Below are positions 49,001 through 59,308 of a stretch of DNA of 64,000 nt, in pieces. Each line of letters begins with the position of its first letter. Position 1 is the stretch's first letter. The position numbers and the translations under genes are program-made. The stretch comes from Thuidium tamariscinum. Its lineage: Eukaryota; Streptophyta; Bryopsida; Hypnales; Thuidiaceae. Below the pieces are notes generated by a model that saw only the letters and a list, made by a program, of their open reading frames with translations, searched no databases and was not told where the DNA came from. The stretch spans positions 13,264,098 to 13,328,097 of the forward strand of contig OX344756.2 of the NCBI GenBank assembly GCA_947034885.2, given 5' to 3'.

Positions 49001-49317
49001 TTTCACCAGTGAAGACATTGAATGCAGGTAGAACCCCCCTTCATGCATGCCTACCTGTTGCAAAGAGGAAAATGAAACCGGTCGCGTGTCTAAATTCTAG
49101 GGAAGAAATTAGCAAAGCCATATTGACAGTAAAAGAGGAATACAAGAATCCAATCAAACGAAGGAAAGCAAAGAGAAGTAAGCAAGTAGATGGTGTAGAA
49201 TCTTCATCAGATGGTATGGAGAACACATCGAGCAATGAAGACGTAGGATACAGACGAGGATGCGGGAGTAGTGGGGCAGAGGTGAAAGGAGATGATGATT
49301 ATTGTCCTTCTAATTGA
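46057..49317 (+). pseudogene. BED-finger hAT transposase (DUF659 type), two in-frame stops
   Basis: One frame of 1086 codons carries TAA at 47155-47157 (codon 367) and TGA at 47536-47538 (codon 494), with no frameshift. Domains in order: a BED-like zinc finger (CKAC at 19-22, His36), a serine-rich linker, a DUF659/RNase-H-fold core with Asp237 (SFDGWSS), Asp298 (TADN) and CVVH (322-325), then the hAT C-terminal dimerisation region with PVSSSACERNWSSYS containing Glu615. All three expected catalytic acids and the conserved Trp after ERN are present. About 400 residues after the dimerisation region are acidic and disordered, an unusually long tail for a hAT protein. It is the only transposase between the giant element's ends, so it is the likely source of its mobility. 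Confidence 0.85.
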
Positions 49318-49535
49318 AGGGATGTAAGCTTAGGGCTTTAGATGCTCATATATACCAAGAGTAGGTGATTACCATATGTTGTTGAGGAAGACTTTAATAA
49401 ACAAGGTTTGTTTTTGTCTTTCATGAATGGTACAACATCTTTGCTAAATCGGAGTATTGGACATCAAATGCAATATGAATGTTTAAATGTGTGCCTAAGG
49501 GATTGTAGTTTAATGAATGGGAATCAAAGAAAACC
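49318..49535. other. 3' side of the transposase gene
   Basis: Non-coding. A phrase around ATGTGTGCCTAAGGGATTGT and ATGAATGGGAA here is echoed at about 50205-50250 and, weakly, at 51222-51250, on either side of the two TTAA elements. Confidence 0.4.
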
Positions 49536-50127
49536 TAAACCCCTAAAGTTCCATGACTATGTATTCACCAAAAACGCTCGAAAACTACCATTTCTAGTAC
49601 AACTACCAATTTCCTTGATAAAAACATTTTTTGATACATGTAACCATAGGATCTTGTAGTATAATGTTTACAAAACATGTGGTAAAAATTTCATAAAATT
49701 CCACCATGTGGATCAAAAGATATAAGCATTCAAATTCCCCTAAACCATTTTTTCAATCCTGCAAAGAATTGGGCAGCTACACTTCACAAGCTCACTTCTC
49801 AAGGAAAAAATGTTGAAAATGGTGGTGCCTCTTTGAATTCAGTTTCCTAAACAAGATGGAGATATGCTCAAAAAATTTCATGTCATTTGGAATTGTACAA
49901 CATATAGGAAAAAAATAGTAAGTAAAAAGAAGTAGAGAATGATTCATAATAGGCCATAACTTTTGAGTCATATCTCCAAATGTCATGAAATTTGATACAC
50001 ATGAAGATATTCCTCGCCCCCACCTTCTATTAAAATTTCAGCCCAAAATATTCAAATTTCTAATCACACGTACCTGCCCAAAATTTCTATACAGCCCCTA
50101 AACGCATGTTGGTCCTTTAGGGGTTAA
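49536..50127 (-). mobile_element. TTAA-bounded element, copy 7 (inverted, shortened)
   Basis: The plus-strand right end is GGTCCTTTAGGGGTTAA and the left end is decayed (CTAAACCCCTAAAG). Landmarks run in reverse order (GGGCAGCTACACTTC). At about 590 bp it is internally deleted. Confidence 0.6.
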
Positions 50128-50264
50128 AATGTTAAAATATTTGCCTAAAACCTAAGGGGTTGTAGGTTCACAAATCCTAATTCAATTTCAATATTGAAAT
50201 GTTTAAATGTGTGGTTAAGGGGTTGTAGGTTCATGAATGGGAACCTAAAGAAACATTGAAATGT

Positions 50265-51215
50265 TTAACCCTTAAACGCCCAAACTGCGTTTTTTGGCAA
50301 CATAGCAATTTTGGGCAGCTCACTACGAATGGAGTTTTTATTTTTCTTTCTTTGAAATTCTCATACAACGTGTGTTCGAGGAGTAGCTTTAAGGCCCAAC
50401 AATTTTCATAACTTTTGACAACATGAATAAAAATTTATTGCATGATATGTGATTTCTTTTGCTCGGCGGGCAGCCCGGGCAGCTGAAAACTTCTTCAAAA
50501 ATCACTTTTTCTAAAATTTGAAATTTGAAATTCATTATTTAGATTTTTATCTACTTGGAAAGCTTTTAATTATTCCATTTTGATTTGTGAAATGAAAGTT
50601 ATGGGAGTTTTAGTTTGAAGGTAGTTTGTGGGAAGTTATGGAATCTCTACTCCAAAATAAACTTTGAAGTCCATTATTTTACTCAATTTTTAATATTTTT
50701 GAAAAAAAATAAACACATTAGGTGAAGATTGTCTATTACAACATTACAACCATTGGGATTGGAAATTTTCAATTTCAAAAATTAATTATTACTATTTTAA
50801 TATTTTGATTCATTTTCTACCTCTTTCTACTTACTAATTGTTTTCTACATGTTGTAGAACTCCAAATGATTTGAAATTTTTTAGGCATGTAGCTTACTTG
50901 ACTAAAAGAATGAATCGAAAGAGTAACAACCATTTTAGACTTTTTTTCATACAAAAGTGAACTATTGAAGTGCAGCTGCCCGGATTTTCGCAACAACAAA
51001 AAAAGCATTTTTGACAATTCAAACACTATTATCTTGCAATCTATACGGTGGAAATTTCTGAAATTTTTTCCACATATTCTCTAACTAGTTTACTATAAGA
51101 TCCTACGGTTACATTTGTCTTAAAATGTTTTTAAAAAAAGATTTTGCTGTTGTACTAGAAGTGGCAGTTTTGAAGTGTTTTTGGCAAAACATAGTCAAAT
51201 ACATTTAGGGGTTAA
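50265..51215 (+). mobile_element. TTAA-bounded element, copy 8
   Basis: Starts TTAACCCTTAAACGCCCAA and ends ATTTAGGGGTTAA. Very close to copy 1 internally (GGGCAGCTCACTACGAATGG, GCTCGGCGGGCAGCCCGGGC, GTGCAGCTGCCCGGATTTTC). Length is 951 bp. Confidence 0.8.
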
Positions 51216-51324
51216 ATATTCCCTTAGGACGTTGTAGGTACAAGAACCTGAATCCCAATAAATATGTGAATGTTAAAGAACACTATGAACCCCCCTAAGA
51301 CCCGAGGTCGAGGATTGAAAAATA

Positions 51325-51716
51325 AAAAGGGGGCCGTCTAAAGCCGTCCGCCATCTGCCCATTCCGCCACCCCGTCCGCCAAAGGCCCGCCCGTCCGCCG
51401 TCCCGTCCGCCACTCCGTCCTCCCGTCCGCCATCGCGTCCGCCTGTCGGTCCTCCCGTCCGCCGTGCCGTCCGCCAAAATTCCCGCTGTCCGCCACAATA
51501 CACACCGTCCGCCCGCCGTCCGCGCAAATTCAACGGCCCCCCGACCGTCCCGCTTCCCCGTACTCGACGTCCAACAGCCCGTCCGCCGGGAAAAACGCCG
51601 TCCGCCATGCTAATTTGGCCGTTCGCTGTTTACCCAACGTCCGCTGCGCCCGCTGCGTCCGGACGTCCGGATTTTGGGCGTAATTTCCCAAAAGACGTAG
51701 AGTCCGCACAACCCTA
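51325..51716. promoter_or_regulatory. GTCCGC island 6 (right subterminal)
   Basis: About 25 copies of CCGTCCGCC-type motifs at roughly 20-bp spacing, then GTCCGGACGTCCGG near the end. It closes with the right terminal inverted repeat. Unlike the internal islands it has no gene downstream, consistent with its being the 3' subterminal region. Confidence 0.65.
51702..51716 (-). repeat. Right terminal inverted repeat of the giant hAT
   Basis: TAGGGTTGTGCGGAC on the minus strand, followed on the plus strand by GTATTTGG at 51717-51724, identical to the 8 bases before the left end. Confidence 0.6.
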
Positions 51717-51724
51717 GTATTTGG

Positions 51725-54419
51725 GACTCATTTTTATAAACCTTGAAGATTAGAAAATTAAGATTTGCAATGGACATGCTTGCACAAAATCTTGAATAGA
51801 AAAATCATAATCATTTATTTCAAATTTGGTTTTTAGATGCTAGATAGTAGATAGAACTTCAAAAATATTTCAAAAATATTAACAACTTGTTTAGATTTTA
51901 TTTTTAACTTCAAACTTCAATGTACTCCTAATACTAGAATTTGGTGCCTTAGGCATTTAGGGGTTAGTTAAATTTCTTTAGAGCAAGACCTTGGATTTTC
52001 AAGCGAGGATAAGTTTGTCAATTTGACTACATAATATATTATTTTGTAAAACTATTTTTGATTTTCATCTAAAGAATAAAAATAATGTACAATCAAATGT
52101 ATGAACCTATGAGCTTCATGAGCTATTAGTATAAATCCAAATTCCATTGATCTTGGCAATATATTATATTTATCAAGATTACATTAGTTGTAATCTATTA
52201 TACTAGTATAGATTGAAAAATTACTATACTTGTATGAAATTTAAGAACAAATATAATTTTGCATATGAAATCAATCTTGCACTTTCACTATAGAATAAAT
52301 CATCATTTTGTTTTCCTAATTTCACGAAACTAGACTTAGAAGTTTTATTTCTTTTGTTTATTTGAAAGCATAAAATATCATTACTTGATCTTGATTTTTA
52401 CTTCTATTTTTATATCCTAAATCTTTTAGTTCATATTTTCATGACTACTTGTACCTTCAAGTTTTCTTCCTATGGAAGAATTTTAGTAAAAATTTTCTTG
52501 GCTATATCAAGTGCACTTTTAACTACTAAATTTTAGAGTTCACTTGGCTAACAACTACAAGTGCTCTAATATTTGATATATATCAAAATTAAAAGTTTAG
52601 AGATTTAAAAAAAATAAAAGTAAAAAGAACATCTTTCTTTTATTTGAGGGATTTGAGGCCTTTGGAGGGCCTTTTAGGGATTGTTCCCGAAACCGTTCTT
52701 GTGACTATTGGTTGCTCTTAGGCCAACAATTTAAAATTTTAAAAAAGAATTGGGATTTTAAAATGTGAAAAAAAGTCCAAAATTAAATTTGAAAATTAAA
52801 TTAATTAATAACATGGCACTCTCTCAACCACATAGGATTCTTGCAATTTGGGGGGCAATTTTGCTTTCCTATGGCGGTTTTTGCGTTTTCAGATTGTTGG
52901 AACTTATAGTCTTCTAAAGGCCTCAAATCTCCTCTAATGTGATTTATTTGCTAGACAATCATAATAAATTTTCCTTTTTGATGTCTTTACTATAATAAAT
53001 TTTTTTCATTTGGTTTTATTAAAAAAATCCTTTTGATTCAATTTAAGTATTATATAATACCAGTTGGTCATATAATAATAATATGAGAGCTAAAAAACTA
53101 TCTTCAATTGCTATTTTTTTATTTTTTCTTAATCCTATATGTGTATCAAAATACTAATCATTGTGTGCTCTTTAAGCCATGCACATAATGCTTTCAATTA
53201 CTAGACACTGATTTTTAAAATGGGAATACCTTTAAATACAGTAGTAATATTTTTCTACATATAGATTTACTTCCAACTACTATGTATTTATGTACAACAT
53301 AGACATAGTGACCAACTCATTTATACTTACATGGTACAAAATGTTTTTACTTTTTATTTTTTTACTTTTTAAATAAATAAAGTTTAATAAATTTAACTTT
53401 ATATTTTTATAATATACATGATATGTATATATGTGTGTAAAATTTATTCATATAATTTATTTACCTGTTTGATAGTTAGTAAAATAATACACTTTTTTTC
53501 CAATAATAAAAATAAGTATACTATCTCACTCTTTAATTATTTTTAATGATTTATTTATATTTGATTATTTATAAAATTTTATTTGAAGAAATTCAAACCA
53601 ATTAATTGCATATATAACAATTCAAGCTTTACAACATCCAACTCACTAACAACAAATATTTAAAAATAAGATTAATAGGAATCTTACGTAATATCTTTGA
53701 TACAATTTTCCTATCAAAAAATTTATAATTGAAGCTAATTGATCACTAATCAATTTAACAAGGTACTATTTACTTTACAAAATATATATTTTTTAAAACA
53801 TTTATAAGATATGATTTTTTTAATTTTTTTTTATCAATATAGCTGTTTGTCAATATTTATGTTTGTATGTTTAGTAAAGTATTTATAGGTTTGTACATCT
53901 AAGTATATGTTGGAGTTTGTATGCTTGCATATCAACAACTTTATGCATTCATTCCTTATTGGTTTGTGTTTCCATATTAGTGAAGTTGTGCAACTATATA
54001 TCTTATAGAGAGAGAAATTTATATTAAATGATTTGTTTTGATGATTATATGTAAAATTCAACATGTTTGAGTACATGCTTATGACTTACTTAGTGAGACT
54101 GCATCTTTGAAGTTGAATATTTTGTCCATATGTGTTTTAAGTTTGTCTCTTTCTTTGCAAATTTAAAAGTTTGTCATTTCTACTTAATGTTTAGAATGTT
54201 GTCTTTTTGATAGCATATTGATAAGTATGTTATTATGGTTTTATATTTGAAGTTTTATTTGTCTCTAAATGCAAAAGTTTATTTCTATTGTTTTAAAAAT
54301 ACACCTACTACTCTTTGCTCCATAAAACCAAACATTATAATTAGAAAGATTCATGGTTGTAACTTTGAGAGTAATGAGAGTGTAAAATTTGTCCCACTTT
54401 TGTTCTTGAGTGATATATT
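51725..54419. other. Gene-free AT-rich spacer
   Basis: Strongly AT-rich, with only short chance frames. A lone terminus-like TTTAGGGGTTA at 51955 may be a TTAA-family relic. Nothing else supported. Confidence 0.4.
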
Positions 54420-54561
54420 CACTACAAAAAAAACAAGGAAATAAATGACTTATCCACCGAGTCATTGTAGACAGCAGTGACTCCAAAATGATTGTTCTAT
54501 AACTATTGTTGTCTACAATGACTCTATGGACAAGTCATTTATACCCTTGTTTTTTGTAGTG
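54420..54561. mobile_element. CACTA-type miniature element (142 bp)
   Basis: The left end CACTACAAAAAAAACAAGG and the right end, on the complementary strand, CACTACAAAAAACAAGGG are near-perfect inverted repeats. The pairing continues inward through AAATGACTTRTCCA and GAGTCATTGTAGACA, so the whole element folds back on itself. The flanking triplets are ATT and TTT, one mismatch from a 3-bp target duplication. Confidence 0.8.
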
Positions 54562-54891
54562 TTTTTTGCCTTCTACATAAGCTATTTCAATTAGTTTGTG
54601 TAATAGTAATTGTTATGAATTGCATTTCTCTATAAGAATGATTTTTCTTTCTTCTTTTCTATTTTGTGAAGCCAAAAGAATTAAGATGTATGTATCTTTC
54701 TTGCCTTGAAATGACTGAAATAAAAATAAATTCCTGATTGAAAAATGCAATATAAGAGAATCTAATTAGTTTATCTCACATACAGTCAAGTAATTTTCTT
54801 AGAATATACATTTCTCTTGAATCAATAGCAGATGAAAATGAAAATACTAAATTAGTGTCTTCTTCATTAGAAGTTGCAGGAATTTCCAATC

Positions 54892-55617
54892 ATGGCAATA
54901 AGGCATCAGTTGTGGACCGATCGAGAGGTTGATATTCTCGTAGAAGCTTATGCTAATGCACATCAGCGGAATCAATCTTCGAGGTCGTTCTTCACAAGCA
55001 AGGATTGGTCTTGGATTCTTAAAAAGGTGAATGAGTGCAAACATGTCCCAAATTGCAATAAAAAAGACATCAAGCAAATCAAAAACAAAATTGACACCTT
55101 GATCAAAACCCATAAAAGGGAACAAGCAAAGCAAAAGAATTATGGGATGCCATCCAACTGGATCTATTTTAGTACCATGGAAGAAATCCAACTTTTAAAA
55201 GATAAAAACTATCATTTGTACCTAACTAGTGCTGCATGTGATAAAAAAATGGCGTGTCATTTCAATTTGTATTCACTTATGGATATCAATCAAAAGGATG
55301 GACAAAATGATGAAGGAAAATTGGACAATAATAATTATGAGTGCTGCTGGAATGAGCAATTTGATTCATGTTCATATGAAAATTCACAAAATTCAGCTTT
55401 GGATTCTGATCCACAATGTGATGGACAAGAAGGATTGGATACAATGAAGGAGTTTGGAGAGCAACAATTGTTGCGTGATTCGCAACGCAATTTGATATTC
55501 TTAGAAACCATCAAATTATCACCGAATAGTGATGAATTTATAGAAGAAGTGGAAAGAATGTTTGTGGAGCCTACTAGTGATGTAGCCATACTCCAATCTT
55601 TTTTTTCACATATTTGA
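54892..55617 (+). CDS. Trihelix (Myb/SANT-like) DNA-binding protein, intact
   Basis: A 241-residue open frame from ATG 54892 (MAIRHQLWTDREVD). The N-terminal ~75 residues have the three-helix pattern of plant trihelix/Myb_DNA-bind_4 domains: Trp8, a helix EVDILVEAYANAH, KDWSWILKKVNE, and a third helix KQIKNKIDTLIKTHKREQ. The rest is low-complexity D/N/S-rich with a C-terminal acidic helix (SDEFIEEVERMF). The role is probably as a nuclear transcription factor or as the Myb-like accessory protein that PIF/Harbinger elements encode; no nuclease gene lies nearby to decide. A splice-like GTTGCAG precedes the start, so an upstream exon is possible. It has no in-frame stop, in contrast to the genes in the giant element. 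Confidence 0.6.
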   Translation: MAIRHQLWTDREVDILVEAYANAHQRNQSSRSFFTSKDWSWILKKVNECKHVPNCNKKDIKQIKNKIDTLIKTHKREQAKQKNYGMPSNWIYFSTMEEIQLLKDKNYHLYLTSAACDKKMACHFNLYSLMDINQKDGQNDEGKLDNNNYECCWNEQFDSCSYENSQNSALDSDPQCDGQEGLDTMKEFGEQQLLRDSQRNLIFLETIKLSPNSDEFIEEVERMFVEPTSDVAILQSFFSHI

Positions 55618-56178
55618 ATTTGATTATTGTACAGTGCTAGCATGTTTGATATAAAATAATTCTATAAATAAATCATACCAAAATTGTAGGGGAATTTATT
55701 AGTTTTCAAAAATTATTTGTTATGTATTGAAAGCATTTGTAAGAATCTTCACACAAAGGAATACTCACCTATTTCTAAGTTTTGCAAATGAGATTCAATT
55801 TTAGACATGAATGTTGGGTCTACTAGCATTTTATGGTAGTAGAAATGATTGAAATCTGCATATAATGACTAACACTGAAACTAAGTACAAATTTGAGTTG
55901 TTTTCATTCAAACAACCTTTATCATGGGCATCAATGGACAAAGTTTAAAAGTATGTATACAAAAATTATAGTGTACAACATATTCTACAAAAGAAATGAA
56001 AGTTTGAAGAAAAAATTAATTGTAATTTGAAAGAAAATTAATTTCAAAGTTAGCCATGTCTAAAACTCAATTTTGTTGACTATGAATTTGAATTATTTTA
56101 TTTTTTGTTAATTTTTTCTCAAAACTCCCAAAAATGTTTTTTGTACCTTGGCATATTGCTATACATAATTTTAGATTG
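55618..56178. other. 3' flank of the trihelix gene
   Basis: AT-rich and non-coding; AATAAATC near 55666 is a possible polyadenylation signal. Confidence 0.35.
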
Positions 56179-57135
56179 TTAATCCCTAAAGGACCAAACA
56201 GCATTTTTTGGCAACATAGAGATTTGGGGCAGCTCATTACAAATGGAGTTTTTGGTTTTCTTCTTTGAAATTTTTACACAACATGTGCCCAAGGAGTAGT
56301 TTTAAGGCCCAACAATTTTCATAACTTTTGACTACATAGTGAAAAAGTTATTGGCTGATATGTAATTTCTCTACTCGGTTGGCAGCCCAAGCAGCAAAAA
56401 AAAACTTCTTCAAAAATTATTTTTTTAAGAAATTAAAATTTGAAATTGGTTTCTTTGATTTTTATCTTAGTGAAAATCTTTGAATCATTCCATTTTGATT
56501 AATGAGTCAAAAGTTATGAGGATTTTTTGTTTGAAGTAGTTTCGGCTAGTTATAAAATCTCTACACTACAAAAAAAGCTTGAAATTCTTTATTTAATTCA
56601 ATTTTTAATATTTTTGAAAAAAAATAAAAACATTGGGTGTATATTGTTTAACACAACATTACAACAATTGTGATTGTCTTCTTTTAACTCTATAAATAAA
56701 TTGTTAATAATTTAGTATTTTGGCTCATTTTTTACTTCTTTCTACTTACTATTTTTTTCCTATATTTTGTACAATTTCAAATGATCTGAAAAATTTCAAC
56801 CATATAACCAACTTCACTTGAAAAATGAATTTAAAGAGTTACAATCATTTTGGACATTTTTCCACACAAATATGGTCTTCTGAAGTGCAGCTGCCTGGAT
56901 TTCCGCAGTGGTAAAAAAATGATTTTCGTCACTTCAAACCGGCACTAATATCTTGCAATCTACACGGCGGAAATTCCTGAAATTTTTTCCACATATTCTT
57001 AAACATGTGCTCTAAAAGATCCTATGATTACTTTTGTCAAAAAATGTTTTTTTCTAAAAATTTGATAGTTGTCTAAAAAATGACAGTTTTGAAGCGGTTT
57101 TGGTGAAAACATAGTCAAAAACCTTTAGGGGTTAA
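56179..57135 (+). mobile_element. TTAA-bounded element, copy 9
   Basis: Starts TTAATCCCTAAAGGACCAAA and ends AACCTTTAGGGGTTAA. Landmarks as in copies 1 and 8 (GGGCAGCTCATTAC, GTGCAGCTGCCTGGATTTCC, CTTGCAATCTACACGG). Length is 957 bp. Confidence 0.8.
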
Positions 57136-57780
57136 ACACAAAAATTGAAGGAATTTTTCATTTTATAATATTAAGAGTATCGACAATTTGACAAACATAC
57201 AAATGATGTTGGTTCTCACAATATTTGAGATTTTTTGGGAAATGAGAGCATGCTATTGCATGAGCCATTGTATAGTGACTATAAATTGTAATACAAACTA
57301 CTATTCAATTTTAATGCCTTTGAATTTGAATATATGTTAAATGAGATGATGTATTCCATTTATATTTTCTAGTTACATATTGCATTTTTAGGGACAATTT
57401 TCTTATGTGAATTCATGAATTTTGGATGCACATTTTTGTAAAAAAAATTCAAAAAGAATTACTTATCATTGGTGATATCATCAAAAAACTATCAACTTGG
57501 CCAAAACTATACTAACCTTCATCCATTAGAAGAGATTTGGAGAAATAGAAGGTGTTTTCAAACCAGTTTCCTATGTTGTTCCCAAAGCAGTGAGGGAACA
57601 ACTCATTGTTGTTAGCCACCGTAAATACTAAAAGTTTTAAAAAGAATTGAAATTGAAAAAAAGTTGATTTTTTTCTTTTCTTAAAATTAAAAATCTGATG
57701 TGGTCATCTCTCCACCGCATCAAATTCTGTAGTGGCACAATTCCCAAAGTTTCCACTATGTAAGAAACCCTACTAATTCA
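57136..57780. other. Gene-free spacer
   Basis: AT-rich, no feature supported. Confidence 0.35.
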
Positions 57781-58935
57781 AATTCATATATTCCACATAG
57801 GTTGGGACACCTCCCTCCACCCCATGTGGATATAGTGAGCCTTACCCAATTGAAAACTCATATCATACTACATCTACATAGAGTGGATGGTGGAAACTCA
57901 TCCTAAGTAGGGAGTTTGAAATATAGCTATTTAAAAAAAAATTCAAATTGCCCATTTGGGATGAATTTCCTCCATCCACTCCATATAGATGTAGTGTAAT
58001 GAGAGTTTCCAAGTGTGAAGTGGAGTTCACTACATCCTTCTCGTGTAGATAAGGTGTTGTAATCCATATGGAATAAATAAGAGTATGAACTTGAAAAAGC
58101 TCTCTGAGGTTCAGGGTGATTGCAAGAAAGACCGGTATTATTTTGCGTCACACTTTGAATGTCGGAGTTGTTATTGATTATAAATTTTAAAGTATGAATC
58201 ATATTAACTTGAAATTTTGACAAAAGATTTTTGATATGACAACAATCAAATTCCTTATTTTTCAAAAAAATTCAAAAATCATTTTATAATTAAATTTCAA
58301 TTAAGCTAATTTGTCACACTTTGCGGTTTAGGGTTTTTTAGTACTGAGGAGCATCCAAAATTAATGATCTAAAGCTGAAATTTCTGTGGCTTATTCCCAT
58401 ACTAGGTAGGCATGTTTCTACCAAAGGAAATCTCAAAAATCATTATTCTCTTTCCTCTACATATGCGCGAACAGGCCTCCCTTGCGCGCATACTTTTGAA
58501 CATTTAAGATGGTTTTGAGACCATTCTTTTGGTGAAATCTCTTCATCATAAAGTTCTCCCAAATCTCCAATTTTTAGTTTTCTTAAAAATTCTTTTTCCT
58601 ATTTTTTACAAATTAAAATGTCAAAGTACCTATTTTCATGAAAATTTGCACTTTTCTAGTTCTCCTACTTAGAGAAATTTTCTACACTTTTCCTTCCTAG
58701 GGTACCTTCTTCTTAGAGGTATATACATAAAACATATTTTTTACATTTTTTAAAAATTGTTTTTCTAATTATACAGTACTCCCGAAAATTTCAGCAGTAT
58801 TGTGGAAAACACTACATAAATCGGTTGGTCTTTCTTGCAATGACCCTTCATACTCTTATTTATCCCACATGGGTTGGAACACCTTCTTCAATCTACACCA
58901 AGTGGATATAGTGAGCTCCACTTCACATTTGAAAA
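57781..58935. mobile_element. Fold-back element with three arms, interrupted by another element
   Basis: An arm at about 57781-57900 (CATCTACATAGAGTGGATGG) is inverted at about 57955-58095 (CCATCCACTCCATATAGATG). Part of that second arm is inverted again at 58848-58932 (TTCATACTCTTATTTATCCC). The AGGGTGATTGCAAG element (58112-58850) sits between the second and third arms, as if it had entered the loop of an existing palindrome. No coding sequence. Confidence 0.55.
58112..58850 (+). mobile_element. AGGGTGATTGCAAG family, copy D, both ends present
   Basis: Left end CAGGGTGATTGCAAGAAAGA and right end, complementary strand, AAGGGTCATTGCAAGAAAGA. The interior matches copies A-C (GCGGTTTAGGGTTTTTTAGT, CCAAAGGAAATCTC, TTTTGGTGAAATCTC, TTTTTACAAATTAAAATGTC). 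About 738 bp, no coding capacity. Confidence 0.65.
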
Positions 58936-59110
58936 TTCAAACCAAGATGAAATTGATTTTTCTTCTTTATTTTTGAGATAAATAAAGTCTTTTTTTCTAT
59001 AAATAAAATTGCCACTAAGCATTTTGTTTTAAAAAATAATAATACTTGGAAGGTTAGATGGAGGTTTGTAGTTTTGTAGTCCAAAGTACAATCAACTCCC
59101 TTACTAAGCT

Positions 59111-59308
59111 ATGGCAAAGGCCTTGTATTTAATTGTTTGTTTACTACATTTGGCAACAGCCAGCTTCTTTCTGGTCTTGGTTGCAGGGCTTCTTTTTTCA
59201 AATTTTGGAATTGAAAGAAAAGGCGATATTCATTGTGTGGTAGCAGTTGTAGTGGCGAATTGTATAGTCGGTCAGAGGTTTACATGTGGCGACTTCAAGA
59301 TTTGGTAG
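59111..59308 (+). CDS. Small hydrophobic open frame (hypothetical)
   Basis: A 65-codon frame starting in good plant context (GCTATGGCA) encodes a protein with a long hydrophobic N-terminus (MAKALYLIVCLLHLATAS, then FFLVLVAGLLF). It resembles a signal peptide or first membrane span, for instance the first exon of a small membrane protein. No donor site or second exon was identified, so it may be chance. Confidence 0.2.
   Translation: MAKALYLIVCLLHLATASFFLVLVAGLLFSNFGIERKGDIHCVVAVVVANCIVGQRFTCGDFKIW

Larger units (their letters stand above)
21884..51724. mobile_element. Giant (~29.8 kb) hAT-like transposon carrying a transposase and three cargo genes
   Basis: Coordinates include the 8-bp target duplication GTATTTGG at 21884-21891 and 51717-51724, identical on both sides. 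The element proper is 21892-51716. Its ends are CAAGGCTATGCGGAC (left) and, on the minus strand, TAGGGTTGTGCGGAC (right): 11 of 15 match and all four differences are transitions. Both begin with YARNG, the known hAT terminal consensus. A GTCCGC-rich island lies just inside each end. Inside are a BED/hAT transposase gene (46057-49317) and three other decayed genes, each preceded by a GTCCGC island, plus a 176-bp satellite array. Genes in the left half are on the minus strand and those in the right half on the plus strand. Later insertions include an LTR-like repeat and four TTAA elements. The end features are seen directly; that all 29.8 kb moved as one unit is inference. Confidence 0.6.
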
